60,449 bases of DNA, from NCBI GenBank assembly GCA_910578835.1, contig CAJTSK010000015.1, forward strand, positions 1 through 60,449. The letters run 5' to 3'. The position numbers were made by a program, and so were the translations under genes. The notes beneath the pieces were generated by a model that saw nothing but the letters and a program-made list of their open reading frames with translations, was not told the DNA's origin and made no database searches. Source of the stretch: an uncultured Muribaculum sp. (GTDB lineage: Bacteria > Bacteroidota > Bacteroidia > Bacteroidales > Muribaculaceae). The stretch's first letter is position 1. The number at the start of each line of letters is the position of its first letter. Positions 24,446 through 33,505 of the stretch are shown piece after piece.

Positions 24446-25798
24446 TTATTTATCAGCTATCTCCTCGTTCATCACCTTGACGCGCACGCTGGCTATGCGG
24501 TGACGCTCGATGGAGAGGATGAGAAACCGGCATTTGCCATACACGATTGACTCCTTTGACTTGGGGAAGTCGCCCTTGATGGCAAGCAGCATGCCGGCGA
24601 GCGTGTCGCAGTCTTCGGTCACGTCGCGGTAATCTTCCTCGTTGAGGTCGGTCACGCGGAAGAAGTCGGTAAGCAGGGTCTTGCCTTCAAACACATAGGT
24701 GTCGTCGGGCAGACGCTTGTAGGTCACTTCCTCTTCGTCATACTCGTCGTTGATGTCGCCCACGATTTCTTCCAATACATCTTCAAGGGTGACAAGCCCC
24801 TGGGTACCGCCATATTCGTCGACCACGATAGCCATGTGGATACGTCGGCGGCGGAAGTCTTCGAGCAGGTCGTCAATCATGCGTGATTCGGGCACAAAAT
24901 ATGGCTCGCGCACAAGCTTCTGCCACTCAAAGTCGTCATCGGTCTTGCCGATAAACGGAAGCAGGTCACGGCTGTAGAGTACTCCTTTTATGTTGTCATC
25001 AGTGTCCTCAAACACCGGAAGACGTGAAAATCCACTTGAAAGCACGATATCCATCACTTCGGCAAAGGTCGACTTGATGTTTATGTCGGTCATGTCGATG
25101 CGCGGAGTCATGATTTCCGAAGCCGTGGTGTCACCAAACTCAAGGATGCCTTCCAGCATCTCTTTCTCGTCTGACGCTTTCATGTCGGTTATTTCAAGAG
25201 CTTGTGACAGGTCGTCGACCGAGATATTGTCGGCTTTTTTGGTGACCACGCGGTTGACGAGCGACGAGCTTTTGACAAGCATTGCCGAGAGGGGAGAGAA
25301 TAGTTTGAGGGCAAGCCCTATGCCGCCGGTAGCCATTTTAGCCCACTTGACGGTGTAGGTGTTGGCATACAGTTTGGGCAATATTTCTCCGAAAAGGAGT
25401 ATAAGGAATGTCAGCAGCACGCTCTGGAATATGAAACTCAGCAGTTCGCTGTGAAATTCAAAAATGCGGCTGAAGGCAAACGAACACAATATGACTATCG
25501 TGACGTTTACAAGATTGTTGGCGATAAGGATGGTGGCAAGCAACCTCTCGGGAACTGCCAGAAAGCCGTTGATTATCGAGCTTTTGGGAGAGTCTTCGAT
25601 TTCTTCAAGCTGCTGCGGGGTCAGGGAGAAGTATGCAATCTCGCTTCCCGAGACAAAGCCTGATATAATCAAGGCGATGACGGCAAATGCTAACGCAATT
25701 ATGCACCCCGCGTCAGGGGTATTGACTGTGACGAGATGTTCAATAGCCGGAATTATGCCCATGCAATCGGGCATGGCTGGCAACGGGTCGATATCCAA
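24446..25798 (-). CDS. gldE: GldE, CNNM/CBS-domain membrane protein
   Basis: 450 residues. The N-terminal CNNM (DUF21) domain has about four membrane segments (about 32-190) with GSEIAYFSLTPQQLEEIE and LLFGEILPKLYAN. Two CBS domains follow (about 210-340; EIMTPRIDMTDI, HMAIVVDEYGGTQGLVTLEDVLEEIVGDI), and a CorC/HlyC-type C-terminal domain ends the protein. GldE works with GldD in gliding and T9SS function in flavobacteria; related CorC proteins handle magnesium or cobalt. The promoter at 25858-25889 is among the best in the window. The 60-nt leader holds two short hairpins (around 25823-25856). Confidence 0.88.
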   Translation of the reverse strand: MDIDPLPAMPDCMGIIPAIEHLVTVNTPDAGCIIALAFAVIALIISGFVSGSEIAYFSLTPQQLEEIEDSPKSSIINGFLAVPERLLATILIANNLVNVTIVILCSFAFSRIFEFHSELLSFIFQSVLLTFLILLFGEILPKLYANTYTVKWAKMATGGIGLALKLFSPLSAMLVKSSSLVNRVVTKKADNISVDDLSQALEITDMKASDEKEMLEGILEFGDTTASEIMTPRIDMTDINIKSTFAEVMDIVLSSGFSRLPVFEDTDDNIKGVLYSRDLLPFIGKTDDDFEWQKLVREPYFVPESRMIDDLLEDFRRRRIHMAIVVDEYGGTQGLVTLEDVLEEIVGDINDEYDEEEVTYKRLPDDTYVFEGKTLLTDFFRVTDLNEEDYRDVTEDCDTLAGMLLAIKGDFPKSKESIVYGKCRFLILSIERHRIASVRVKVMNEEIADK

Positions 25799-25857
25799 TT
25801 GTAAATAGATTAGTTAAACAATAGCCGTAAAATTACGGCGGTCAATGAAGACCACCG

Positions 25858-25889
25858 CAAATTTATAAGAAATAGTCCAATTTACCAAA
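25858..25889 (-). promoter_or_regulatory. promoter of the gldE-gldD-PPTase operon
   Basis: On the minus strand, TTTG (25886-25889), an exact 20-bp spacer, then TAAATTTG (25858-25865). A full Bacteroidetes consensus promoter. Confidence 0.7.
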
Positions 25890-25924
25890 TAATACTCCTG
25901 TTTCGCCTCCTCAGGCGGTTGAAA

Positions 25925-26392
25925 CTACATGTTTTTATGTCTGCGTGCTTTTTTCAGGTATATCATGTCGGTGAGGCGGACACCTTCTTCTATTATGGCA
26001 TGGTCGTAGTTGTCAATAAAGAAATTTTTGATGCGGTGGGAGTAGGTATATCCTGCCGTGTTGTAGAAGTGGAGGGTGGATGGTGTCTCCCCGGTGCCGA
26101 GACATAGGTCGCAGCTGCTGTATTGCTCTTCCACAAATCGTAATAGCTCATGTCCGAGCCCCATGCGCCTATATTCTGCACGGACAGCGATATTACGTAT
26201 CTCGACAAGGGAGTCAGACTCGCGGGTCACGGCACACACTCCTGCCGCAATGCCCGAAATGTACATCACATACATGTCGGCGCGTGGCAGGTAGCGGTCA
26301 ATCATCTTTTCCGACTCATCGCCTGTGAGAAGCAGGTCAAGGTATCTCTTTTTGTCGCCATGTACAGGCTTGATCTGATATTCAATCTCCAT
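25925..26392 (-). CDS. GNAT family N-acetyltransferase
   Basis: 155 residues, the normal GNAT length. The acetyl-CoA pyrophosphate loop is VRAEYRRMGLGHELLRFVEE, preceded by the beta4 strand VEIRNIAV and followed by LGTGETPSTLHFYNTAGY, where the FY pair of motif B is conserved. The substrate is unknown. It is a single minus-strand gene between the gldE promoter and the bidirectional hairpin at 26408-26446. Confidence 0.85.
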   Translation of the reverse strand: MEIEYQIKPVHGDKKRYLDLLLTGDESEKMIDRYLPRADMYVMYISGIAAGVCAVTRESDSLVEIRNIAVRAEYRRMGLGHELLRFVEEQYSSCDLCLGTGETPSTLHFYNTAGYTYSHRIKNFFIDNYDHAIIEEGVRLTDMIYLKKARRHKNM

Positions 26393-26407
26393 CTCAATGA
26401 AAAGTAA

Positions 26408-26446
26408 GCGCTAAAACAAGGCTGTCGTGCCTTTATTTTAGCGCTA
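26408..26446. terminator. nested inverted repeat, probable bidirectional terminator
   Basis: The outer stem AGCGCTAAAA (26408-26417) pairs with TTTTAGCGCT (26437-26446). The inner stem AAGGC (26419-26423) pairs with GCCTT (26430-26434). T-rich tracts follow the inner stem on both strands. It lies between rpiB and the GNAT gene. Confidence 0.65.
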
Positions 26447-26487
26447 TGGGTTATCGTGAGCCTTCACGGCACACACGGGTGTTGTAA

Positions 26488-26940
26488 TTATTTTACAGGC
26501 ATCTTGGCGATGCGGCGTTCGTGGCGTCCGCCATCAAACGGGGTGTTGAGAAACGCGTCGACAATAGCGAGGGCGAGAGTCGGCTCGATGAAGCGGGCCG
26601 GCAATACAAGCACATTTGCGTCATTGTGGGCGCGTGCAAGGCGTGCCAGTTCCACTGTCCAGCATATCGCGGCACGTATTCCCTGATGCTTGTTCAGGGT
26701 CATGCTGATGCCGTTGCCGCTGCCGCAGATTCCGATGCCGGGATAGTCCCTGCCTTCTTCCACTGCCAGGGCGCAGGGATGGGCGAAGTCGGCATAGTCG
26801 CAACTTTCGTCGCTGAAACATCCAAAGTCCTCTGATTCGATTCCTTGAGAGAGCAGATAACCCTCTACGATACTTTTAAGCTCATATCCCGCATGATCGC
26901 TACAGATGGCGAGCTTTTTACCGGGTTGAATAATTGACAT
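26488..26940 (-). CDS. rpiB: ribose-5-phosphate isomerase B
   Basis: 150 residues, the RpiB/LacAB length. CSDHAGYELK near the N-terminus, GIGICGSGNGISMTLNK with the phosphate loop, and the C-terminal AHNDANVLVLPARFI are all family signatures. It interconverts ribose 5-phosphate and ribulose 5-phosphate in the pentose phosphate pathway. In many Bacteroidales it follows a transketolase gene; here the upstream neighbour is an ABC exporter gene 33 bp away on the same strand, so co-transcription with that gene is likely. Confidence 0.94.
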   Translation of the reverse strand: MSIIQPGKKLAICSDHAGYELKSIVEGYLLSQGIESEDFGCFSDESCDYADFAHPCALAVEEGRDYPGIGICGSGNGISMTLNKHQGIRAAICWTVELARLARAHNDANVLVLPARFIEPTLALAIVDAFLNTPFDGGRHERRIAKMPVK

Positions 26941-26973
26941 GATTAGTTTAAGTTTATGTGTTGATTAAGTTGA

Positions 26974-28803
26974 TTAGAACTTCTGCATATCGACAAGCCT
27001 CTTGTAATAGCCGTTTTTGCCCAGCAGTTCGTCGTGGGTGCCTGCCTCCACGATATGCCCTTCATGCATTACACATATCATGTCGGCGTTTTTAATTGTT
27101 GACAGGCGGTGGGCGATGACTATGGTGGTGCGTCCCTTCATGAGACGGTCAAGCGCGGTCTGCACTACTTTCTCGTTTTCGCTGTCAAGCGCTGATGTGG
27201 CTTCGTCAAGTATGAGGATGGGCGGGTTTTTGAGAATGGCGCGGGCTATCGACAGGCGTTGTCTCTGTCCGCCTGACAGACGGCAGCCACGGTCGCCGAT
27301 GTTGGTGTCATAGCCATTTTCCGAAGCCATGATGAACTCATGGGCATTGGCTATTTTTGCCGCCTCGACAACCTGTTCCATCGTCGCCTCGTTTACACCG
27401 AAGGTTATGTTGTTGTAAAATGAGTCGTTGAAGAGTATCGCCTCCTGGTTGACATTGCCCATAAATGACCGCAAGTCTTTTACACGCAGGTCTTTGATGT
27501 TTATGCCGTCGATGGTGATGTTACCCTCCGAGATGTCGTAAAACCTCGGCAGCAGGTCGGCAAGCGTTGACTTTCCGGAGCCGCTCTGTCCCACGATGGC
27601 GACTGTGGCGCCGGCGGGCACATGGAGCGATACATTTTTCAACACCTGGATATTGTTGTTGTAAGAGAAGCTTACATCCTTGTAGTCGATTTCTCCCTTG
27701 AGAGAGGTCACGTTGACCGGCGAGGAGGGGTCGGTAATCGGGTTTTTAGCCCCTAATATCCTGTCGACACGCTCCATCGACGCAAGTCCTTTCTGTATGG
27801 CATACACAGCCTTGGACAACTCCTTGGCGGGGTTGATGATGCTGTAAAATATCACCATGTAGTAGATGAACGATGCCGCGTTGATTGATGAAACACCGGT
27901 GAGTATGAGCGAGCCGCCAAACCATAGCACGATGGCAATGGTGAGAGTGCCGAGAAATTCACTCATCGGGTGGGCGAGCGACTGACGGCGTGCTATGCGG
28001 TTGCTTATGCGGTAAAATGTCTGGTTTTCCCGGTGGAAGCGGTAACGCACCTTCTCCTCGGCGTTGAATGCCTTGATTATGCGGAGCCCGCTGAGAGTCT
28101 CCTCGATATTTGACATCAGCAGTCCCCATTGGTTCTGTCCTTCAAGCGACTGGCGCTTCAGGCGTTTTCCTATGCGCCCCATTACAAGCCCGGCAAGCGG
28201 GAGAAGTATAAACACGAATATGGTGAGTTGCCATGAGATGATTATCATCATCGTCAGACACACGATAATCATAATCGGGTTTTTGAAAAACATGTCGAGC
28301 GACGACATAATGGAGTTTTCTATCTCCGCCACGTCGCCTGTCATGCGCGCCATCACGTCACCTTTGTGGGCTTCGGTGAAAAAAGATATAGGCAGTTGCA
28401 ATATCTTGTCATACATGTAATTGCGTATGTCGCGCACGATGCCTGAGCGCATGGGGATGATGAAGTAGGAGCTCAAAAATGTGGTGCCGGTCTTTAGCGC
28501 GGTCATCACCACGAGCAGAGCCGACAGGGCGGCAAGCGCGCCTGATGCTCCCCAGTCTTGAATCATCAACTGGGTATAGTAGTAGAAGTTGTTGATTGCT
28601 ACATCTTTAAGTGAGGCACTACCCACCGGCATGAAAGCATAGTGGGCTTCCTTGATGCCGAAGAGCATCTCCAGGATGGGGATTATCACCGCAAACGAAA
28701 ACAGGGTGAGAAACGCGGCAAGTATGTTGAAGAAGATATTAAGCGCCAGATTAGCCTTGTAAGGCGGGACGAAACGCTTGATAATCTTAAAAAATTCTTT
28801 CAT
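26974..28803 (-). CDS. MsbA-like ABC exporter (fused membrane and ATPase domains)
   Basis: 609 residues, a half-size exporter. Six membrane segments lie in about 1-330. The ATPase domain follows, with Walker A GQSGSGKST, Q-loop NQEAILF, signature LSGGQRQRLSIARAIL, Walker B ILILDEATSALD and the switch His in IAHRLSTI. It acts as a dimer in the inner membrane. The substrate could be lipid A, another lipid or a drug; nearby genes do not settle it. A -7 box TACCTTTG ends 4 bp before the ATG, so the transcript may be leaderless. Confidence 0.92.
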   Translation of the reverse strand: MKEFFKIIKRFVPPYKANLALNIFFNILAAFLTLFSFAVIIPILEMLFGIKEAHYAFMPVGSASLKDVAINNFYYYTQLMIQDWGASGALAALSALLVVMTALKTGTTFLSSYFIIPMRSGIVRDIRNYMYDKILQLPISFFTEAHKGDVMARMTGDVAEIENSIMSSLDMFFKNPIMIIVCLTMMIIISWQLTIFVFILLPLAGLVMGRIGKRLKRQSLEGQNQWGLLMSNIEETLSGLRIIKAFNAEEKVRYRFHRENQTFYRISNRIARRQSLAHPMSEFLGTLTIAIVLWFGGSLILTGVSSINAASFIYYMVIFYSIINPAKELSKAVYAIQKGLASMERVDRILGAKNPITDPSSPVNVTSLKGEIDYKDVSFSYNNNIQVLKNVSLHVPAGATVAIVGQSGSGKSTLADLLPRFYDISEGNITIDGINIKDLRVKDLRSFMGNVNQEAILFNDSFYNNITFGVNEATMEQVVEAAKIANAHEFIMASENGYDTNIGDRGCRLSGGQRQRLSIARAILKNPPILILDEATSALDSENEKVVQTALDRLMKGRTTIVIAHRLSTIKNADMICVMHEGHIVEAGTHDELLGKNGYYKRLVDMQKF

Positions 28804-28807
28804 GCCA

Positions 28808-28815
28808 CAAAGGTA
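28808..28815 (-). promoter_or_regulatory. -7 box of the ABC exporter gene, 4 bp from ATG
   Basis: TACCTTTG on the minus strand, then TGGC and the ATG at 28803. No TTTG at the expected upstream distance was seen. Confidence 0.45.
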
Positions 28816-28874
28816 ATTAAAAATCGCGATATTTGTTGCCGCGTGTCAAATAATTACCTTTTTCCGTGTGGCGG

Positions 28875-29924
28875 TTATTGTATCGGCTCGCTGTGTGCCG
28901 AGAATGCTATCGGGAGCATTATTCCGCCTGCCACGGGGATGCAGCTGTTACCGCCGGCACCGAAGTTGACAGAGTAGATGTAGCGGTAGCCGGGTTGCCA
29001 GTTGATGCTTACGGGGATACGCAGTTCGCCGAAGGTCACGCTTCCGTCAGGATTTTTTTCACCGATAAGCATAGTGTCGCTCTCCTCGGGTGATTCCGAC
29101 TCCTCGTCGAGAAGCCACACGGCGCAGCGGAATGTGATACAGGCGCCGTCGGTGTAGTCAGCTTCGGAAGTGGCGTTGTCCTGCGACTGGGGGATAAGAT
29201 GCATGGTGGTTTCGGCTCCGAGGCTCTCCATGTTATTGCCGATGCTCTTTACGGGGAAAGTAGCTTTTGACGACTGGGGCTCGCTGATGCTTACATCCCA
29301 TGATGCCTGCTGCCTGCCATAGGGGAAGATGAAGTCGCCGTGCATGTACACGTGGCTCACCGTCACTTCGCTTATTTCCACATGAAGACGGCGGCTGGAG
29401 TTTTGAGCCGCAAACTCGATGTCGGATAGCGCCTGCTGAAACTGCACGGGCACGCTGCCGCCGTCGGCTGTGCGGTGCAGACTTGTGGCATACCGGAGCG
29501 CTGCCTGACGTGATGCGTCGTTATCCACATTAAACATGCAGAGCCTTGCTTCATCTTTCTCGACATCCAGCACAGGGGCATATCCTCCCATTGCACTCTT
29601 GTCATACTGATAGGCAAAGAAATCGACATCGCCTTCAGCAGGCCATAGATGGGGCTTGCCGTTGTTAATCCATTTGCCCCCGGCGAGTGACACCGGCTCT
29701 TCGTTGATGAATGAAATGCCATCATGGCGGGCTGAGATAAAAAATTCGTTGTCATTGTCATGGCTTCCGGCAGCTGATGTCTGTCGGGAAGCAGGTGTGG
29801 TGGTCACGCTAAAGGTGATTTCTTCGGGTGTTGCGGGTTCGTCATATCCCATGTATCCCTCGTCAACCGAACAGGCTGTCATCATCACGATTGCTATGCT
29901 TGCCGGAAAAAGCCCTTTTACCAT
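28875..29924 (-). CDS. fimbrillin-like (Mfa-like) lipoprotein
   Basis: 349 residues. The lipoprotein signal ends at MMTAC (Cys18). The early segment EEITFSVTTTPASRQTS, a WPAEGDVDFFAYQY core and a GGKWINNGKPHLWP strand are typical of the fimbrillin/Mfa-like fold (two transthyretin-like domains). Such proteins form fimbrial stalks or stand alone as surface lipoproteins, and polymerise after gingipain-like cleavage. No usher, anchor or tip gene is adjacent, so the assembly role is uncertain. It is a single gene with no clear promoter. Confidence 0.75.
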   Translation of the reverse strand: MVKGLFPASIAIVMMTACSVDEGYMGYDEPATPEEITFSVTTTPASRQTSAAGSHDNDNEFFISARHDGISFINEEPVSLAGGKWINNGKPHLWPAEGDVDFFAYQYDKSAMGGYAPVLDVEKDEARLCMFNVDNDASRQAALRYATSLHRTADGGSVPVQFQQALSDIEFAAQNSSRRLHVEISEVTVSHVYMHGDFIFPYGRQQASWDVSISEPQSSKATFPVKSIGNNMESLGAETTMHLIPQSQDNATSEADYTDGACITFRCAVWLLDEESESPEESDTMLIGEKNPDGSVTFGELRIPVSINWQPGYRYIYSVNFGAGGNSCIPVAGGIMLPIAFSAHSEPIQ

Positions 29925-30092
29925 AATGCAGATGAATTAAATTATTCCTAAATTTTTCCTTAAATGTTAAAATTTCATTCACTCTCCTTAGTAACAACAA
30001 GGGGAGAGAAAGGTTCGCTAAAAATGCTATTTTAACATATTTTTAGAATAATAAATTCATAATGCACTGATTTATAGGTGATATGGCTATGG

Positions 30093-30140
30093 CAAAAAAA
30101 ACACCCCGGGACTCAACACAATGAAGTGATGCCCGGGGTG
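30093..30140 (-). terminator. intrinsic terminator of the beta-galactosidase gene
   Basis: A 9-bp stem CACCCCGGG (30102-30110) with CCCGGGGTG (30132-30140), followed on the minus strand by eight T residues (30094-30101). It lies 24 bp after the stop. Confidence 0.85.
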
Positions 30141-30164
30141 AGATTATATGGCTATTCGGGGTGT

Positions 30165-33100
30165 TTACTTCTTCAAGGGTGAGATGAAGAAGGTGTAGGT
30201 GTAGTCGCCTGCGGGAAGGCGGTGGGGATGATGAGGCTGTGCGCCCCAGCTGTTATCGCCGCCCAGACCTCGCTGTGCTAGGTCGACGTTGAGCCACACA
30301 TTGTTGTTGGAGTGGCGTACATCGCTGGTGTGCATCTGGTGCTTGTGTATTCCCGCGTCAAGGTCGGCAGGAGTGACGTCAAGAGCACTTACATTCAGCG
30401 GTTGGGTACCTGTCACCTTTATGCCCGTACCATTGGGGTCGGTAAGGGTCGCCCAACGTACGTCGGTGTGATTGCCTGTCTCTTGCGGGAATATGTAAGG
30501 ATAAAAAAGGTCGGCTGCCTTGGCGCTCCATATGCCCATAAACGAAGCAGTGTTGCGGTCGGAATAATTTTCCCACGGTCCTCTTCCGTACCAGGTAAGG
30601 AGGTCGGTAGAGCGAGGCATGGGCAGTTGCATTCCGAAGCGCATCAGTTCGGGGGTGTCTTTACCGCAATGAAGGGTTGAGGTGACGCCGAGAGTTCCAC
30701 ACGGCAATATGCTGTAGGTTACTGAATAGTCGGCATCTACGTCGGGAAGACGGTAACGGGCGGTCACGGTCGGTGCGGGGGCAGAGTCGGAATGGGTTAC
30801 TTCGACCACTTTCTTATTGTCGGCTGCACAACGCCACGCGTTAAGCTTTTTCTGTTCGCCGCTGCCACGGTCGTTGTCGGTGGGTGCGCGCCAGAATGAT
30901 GGCGAGGGCGAGCCTGCAAGGATGTTGTGTCCGTTGACGGAGTAGCTGCGAAGCTCTCCTGAACGGCTGTTGAACACTATTTTGACACCGTTGCCGCAAT
31001 CAAATATCCAGTTGTCGCGCTCGGTCGTCATCTTAGCCATGTTGCCTTCACACTTGGCAGGGGCAATCGTATCATGTCGGGCAATGGCAAACTGTTCGCG
31101 CGCCACTTCATGACCTGCGGGAATGATTGCGTCATCGTTGCGTGTAAAGGCATATACCGACAGATAGTATTCGTTGCCGTCGTTGATGTCGATTGCCGGA
31201 AATCCCTTTATCTTCACGCTTTTGCTTTTGCCGGCGGGGAGAGTAATGTCGAGATTGCCTGTCGACATCGGTTCGCCGTTTTTCAGTAGTTCCCAGCGGA
31301 AAGTATAATCTTTCAGGTCGCGGTAAAGGAAATGATTTTGTACCTCAAACTCGCCTTTGGCGGCATTGACAGGAGCGAAGCGTATGTCCTGATACACTTT
31401 TTTCACCTCCATCAGTCCCGGATGGGGAGTGCGGTCGGGCTGGACGAGTCCGTTGATGCAGAAATTTTCATCGTTATAGTAGTTCTCGGCACCGAAGTCT
31501 CCGCCATACGCCCAATAAGTCTTTCCGTTTTCATCTTTGGTGAGCAATCCCTGGTCAACCCAGTCCCAGATAAATCCTCCCTGCATATGCGGTGACGTGC
31601 GGATGATGTCAAAATATTCCTGGAAATTGCCCGATGAATTGCCCATTGCATGGGCGTATTCACACATGATATAGGGTCGTCCGGGATTTTCACGCGCCGC
31701 GTAGTCTTTCATGTATCCCATAGATGGATACATGGGGCATACGATGTCAGTGTTAGAGCCTTCTCCGGCACGTTCAAACTGTACCGGGCGACTTTTGTCG
31801 CGTGACTTTATCCAGTTATAGGCGGCAATGAAGTTGTCGCCGTTCTCACACTCGTTGCCGAGCGACCAGGTGATTACGCTCGGATGGTTTTTGTCGCGTT
31901 CGACGAGCAGCTGCTGGCGGTCAAGAATGGCTGCTTTCCATATTGCGTCATGAGACGGATGGCATTTGTGAGGGTGTCCGTCAAGAGCATGAGCCTCGAT
32001 GTTTGCCTCGTCTACAAGGTATATGCCATACTCGTCGCAGAGGTCATACCATAGCGGCGGCTGTGGGTAATGGCTTGTGCGCACGGCGTTTATATTGTGC
32101 TGCTTCATGGTGGCGATATCTTTCATCATGGTCGCGCGGTCGATAGCGTGTCCGGTCACGTCGTTATGTTCATGAAGGTTTACGCCATGGATTTCAACAG
32201 GCTTGCCGTTGATAAGGAGCCGGCTGTCGGCAATCTCAACTTTGCGGAAGCCTATGCGTGCCGATGTCGACTCGATTACATTGCCGTCGTTGCCTGTGAG
32301 TGTGAGCACAAGGGTGTAAAGATATGGTGTCTCACTGCTCCACTTGTTGACATTCTTTATGGTTGCGGTGAAATTGATGTCGTCAGTGGATTTTGCTCCG
32401 AGAGTCACAGGCTTTACGCTGTTATACACACGCTTGCCCGCTTCATCATAGACTGAAGCGTCGATACGTGAGGGCGATGACGTCGCGGTGAGGTTTTGAA
32501 GCTTGACATCGAGATTTAGCTCGCCATTGCGGTAATTTCGGTCAAGTCCGGCATCGGCAAAGAAGTCAAATATGCGCTGTCCCGCCGTGGAATAGAGATA
32601 CACGTCGCGGTCTATACCTGACAGACGCCAGAAATCCTGGTCTTCAATATACGAGCCGTCGGTCCATCGGTAGACCTCACATGAAATGCGGTTTTCTCCC
32701 GGCTTAAGGTATCCGGTGATATCAAATTCGGAAGGATTTTTGGCACTCTGCACATATCCCGCCTTGTGCCCGTTGATCCAGACATACATTCCGGCTGTCG
32801 AGCCGTCGAAATGAAGATACACTTCCCTGCCGTCCCATGACCGTGGTAGAGTGAAGGTGCGTGTATAGCTGCCTGTCGGATTGTCGTAATGGGGTATGTT
32901 GGGGACATTGTTGGGGTAGGGGTAAACTACATTTGTGTATATCGGTGTCCCGTAGCCTTGTATCTCCCAGTTGGATGGCACCGGGATTGAATCCCAGGTC
33001 GAGGTGTCATAGCCCGGTTTGTAAAAATCGGCGGGTCGGTCGGCGGGTTTTGGTGAAAACTTGAATGCCCACTTGCCGTTGAGGCTCATGAAATATGGTG

Positions 33101-33272
33101 ACGATGGGGCGTCGCCTTTCAGGGCTTCAGCCGGGGAGGGGTAGGGAAATGCGGTGGCGCGGGGCGCGAGTCGGCCCGTGGCAAATACTTCCGGATTTTC
33201 CCAGTCGTTTACTGCTGCGGATATGTTGACCGCGATGGCAGTTGTCAGTAATAATGAAGAAAGTCTGTACAT
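30165..33272 (-). CDS. secreted family 2 beta-galactosidase (LacZ-type)
   Basis: 1035 residues, the full LacZ length. I chose the ATG at 33272, in front of the signal peptide MYRLSSLLLTTAIAVNISAA; an open extension of 24 codons lies upstream. Domain order: sugar-binding jelly roll (YFMSLNGKWAFKFSPKP; WEIQGYGTPIYTNV), immunoglobulin-like domain, TIM barrel, a second immunoglobulin-like domain, and the LacZ C-terminal domain. The acid/base Glu is in WSLGNECENGDN and the nucleophile Glu is in MCEYAHAMGNSSGN. It probably removes terminal beta-galactose from host or dietary glycans in the periplasm. A near-consensus TATCTTTA lies about 35 bp upstream. Confidence 0.94.
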   Translation of the reverse strand: MYRLSSLLLTTAIAVNISAAVNDWENPEVFATGRLAPRATAFPYPSPAEALKGDAPSSPYFMSLNGKWAFKFSPKPADRPADFYKPGYDTSTWDSIPVPSNWEIQGYGTPIYTNVVYPYPNNVPNIPHYDNPTGSYTRTFTLPRSWDGREVYLHFDGSTAGMYVWINGHKAGYVQSAKNPSEFDITGYLKPGENRISCEVYRWTDGSYIEDQDFWRLSGIDRDVYLYSTAGQRIFDFFADAGLDRNYRNGELNLDVKLQNLTATSSPSRIDASVYDEAGKRVYNSVKPVTLGAKSTDDINFTATIKNVNKWSSETPYLYTLVLTLTGNDGNVIESTSARIGFRKVEIADSRLLINGKPVEIHGVNLHEHNDVTGHAIDRATMMKDIATMKQHNINAVRTSHYPQPPLWYDLCDEYGIYLVDEANIEAHALDGHPHKCHPSHDAIWKAAILDRQQLLVERDKNHPSVITWSLGNECENGDNFIAAYNWIKSRDKSRPVQFERAGEGSNTDIVCPMYPSMGYMKDYAARENPGRPYIMCEYAHAMGNSSGNFQEYFDIIRTSPHMQGGFIWDWVDQGLLTKDENGKTYWAYGGDFGAENYYNDENFCINGLVQPDRTPHPGLMEVKKVYQDIRFAPVNAAKGEFEVQNHFLYRDLKDYTFRWELLKNGEPMSTGNLDITLPAGKSKSVKIKGFPAIDINDGNEYYLSVYAFTRNDDAIIPAGHEVAREQFAIARHDTIAPAKCEGNMAKMTTERDNWIFDCGNGVKIVFNSRSGELRSYSVNGHNILAGSPSPSFWRAPTDNDRGSGEQKKLNAWRCAADNKKVVEVTHSDSAPAPTVTARYRLPDVDADYSVTYSILPCGTLGVTSTLHCGKDTPELMRFGMQLPMPRSTDLLTWYGRGPWENYSDRNTASFMGIWSAKAADLFYPYIFPQETGNHTDVRWATLTDPNGTGIKVTGTQPLNVSALDVTPADLDAGIHKHQMHTSDVRHSNNNVWLNVDLAQRGLGGDNSWGAQPHHPHRLPAGDYTYTFFISPLKK

Positions 33273-33505
33273 CTTTTGATCGGTTGTAATGTGTAGGTTG
33301 TTCAATTTCCGTAAAGATACATAAAATTTGTCATTTACCGGCAATCGCCACGGCAGATATGACTTTCAGTCGCGGAAGCTATTGTGACAAATAGCGATTT
33401 TTGCCATTTGCCATCATTATGTTGCCGTTAGTCAGGATGATACCGCGCTGTCGCAGTTGAAATAGCTAATATCCTCTCTGACCTCGACCGATTGTGGGAA
33501 ATGCA

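Noticed and set aside
33345..33505. Search for an attachment-site copy of the tRNA-Leu 3' end at the far side of the restriction-modification genes
   Set aside because: No match to the T-arm or acceptor sequence was seen there, and no integrase gene is present.
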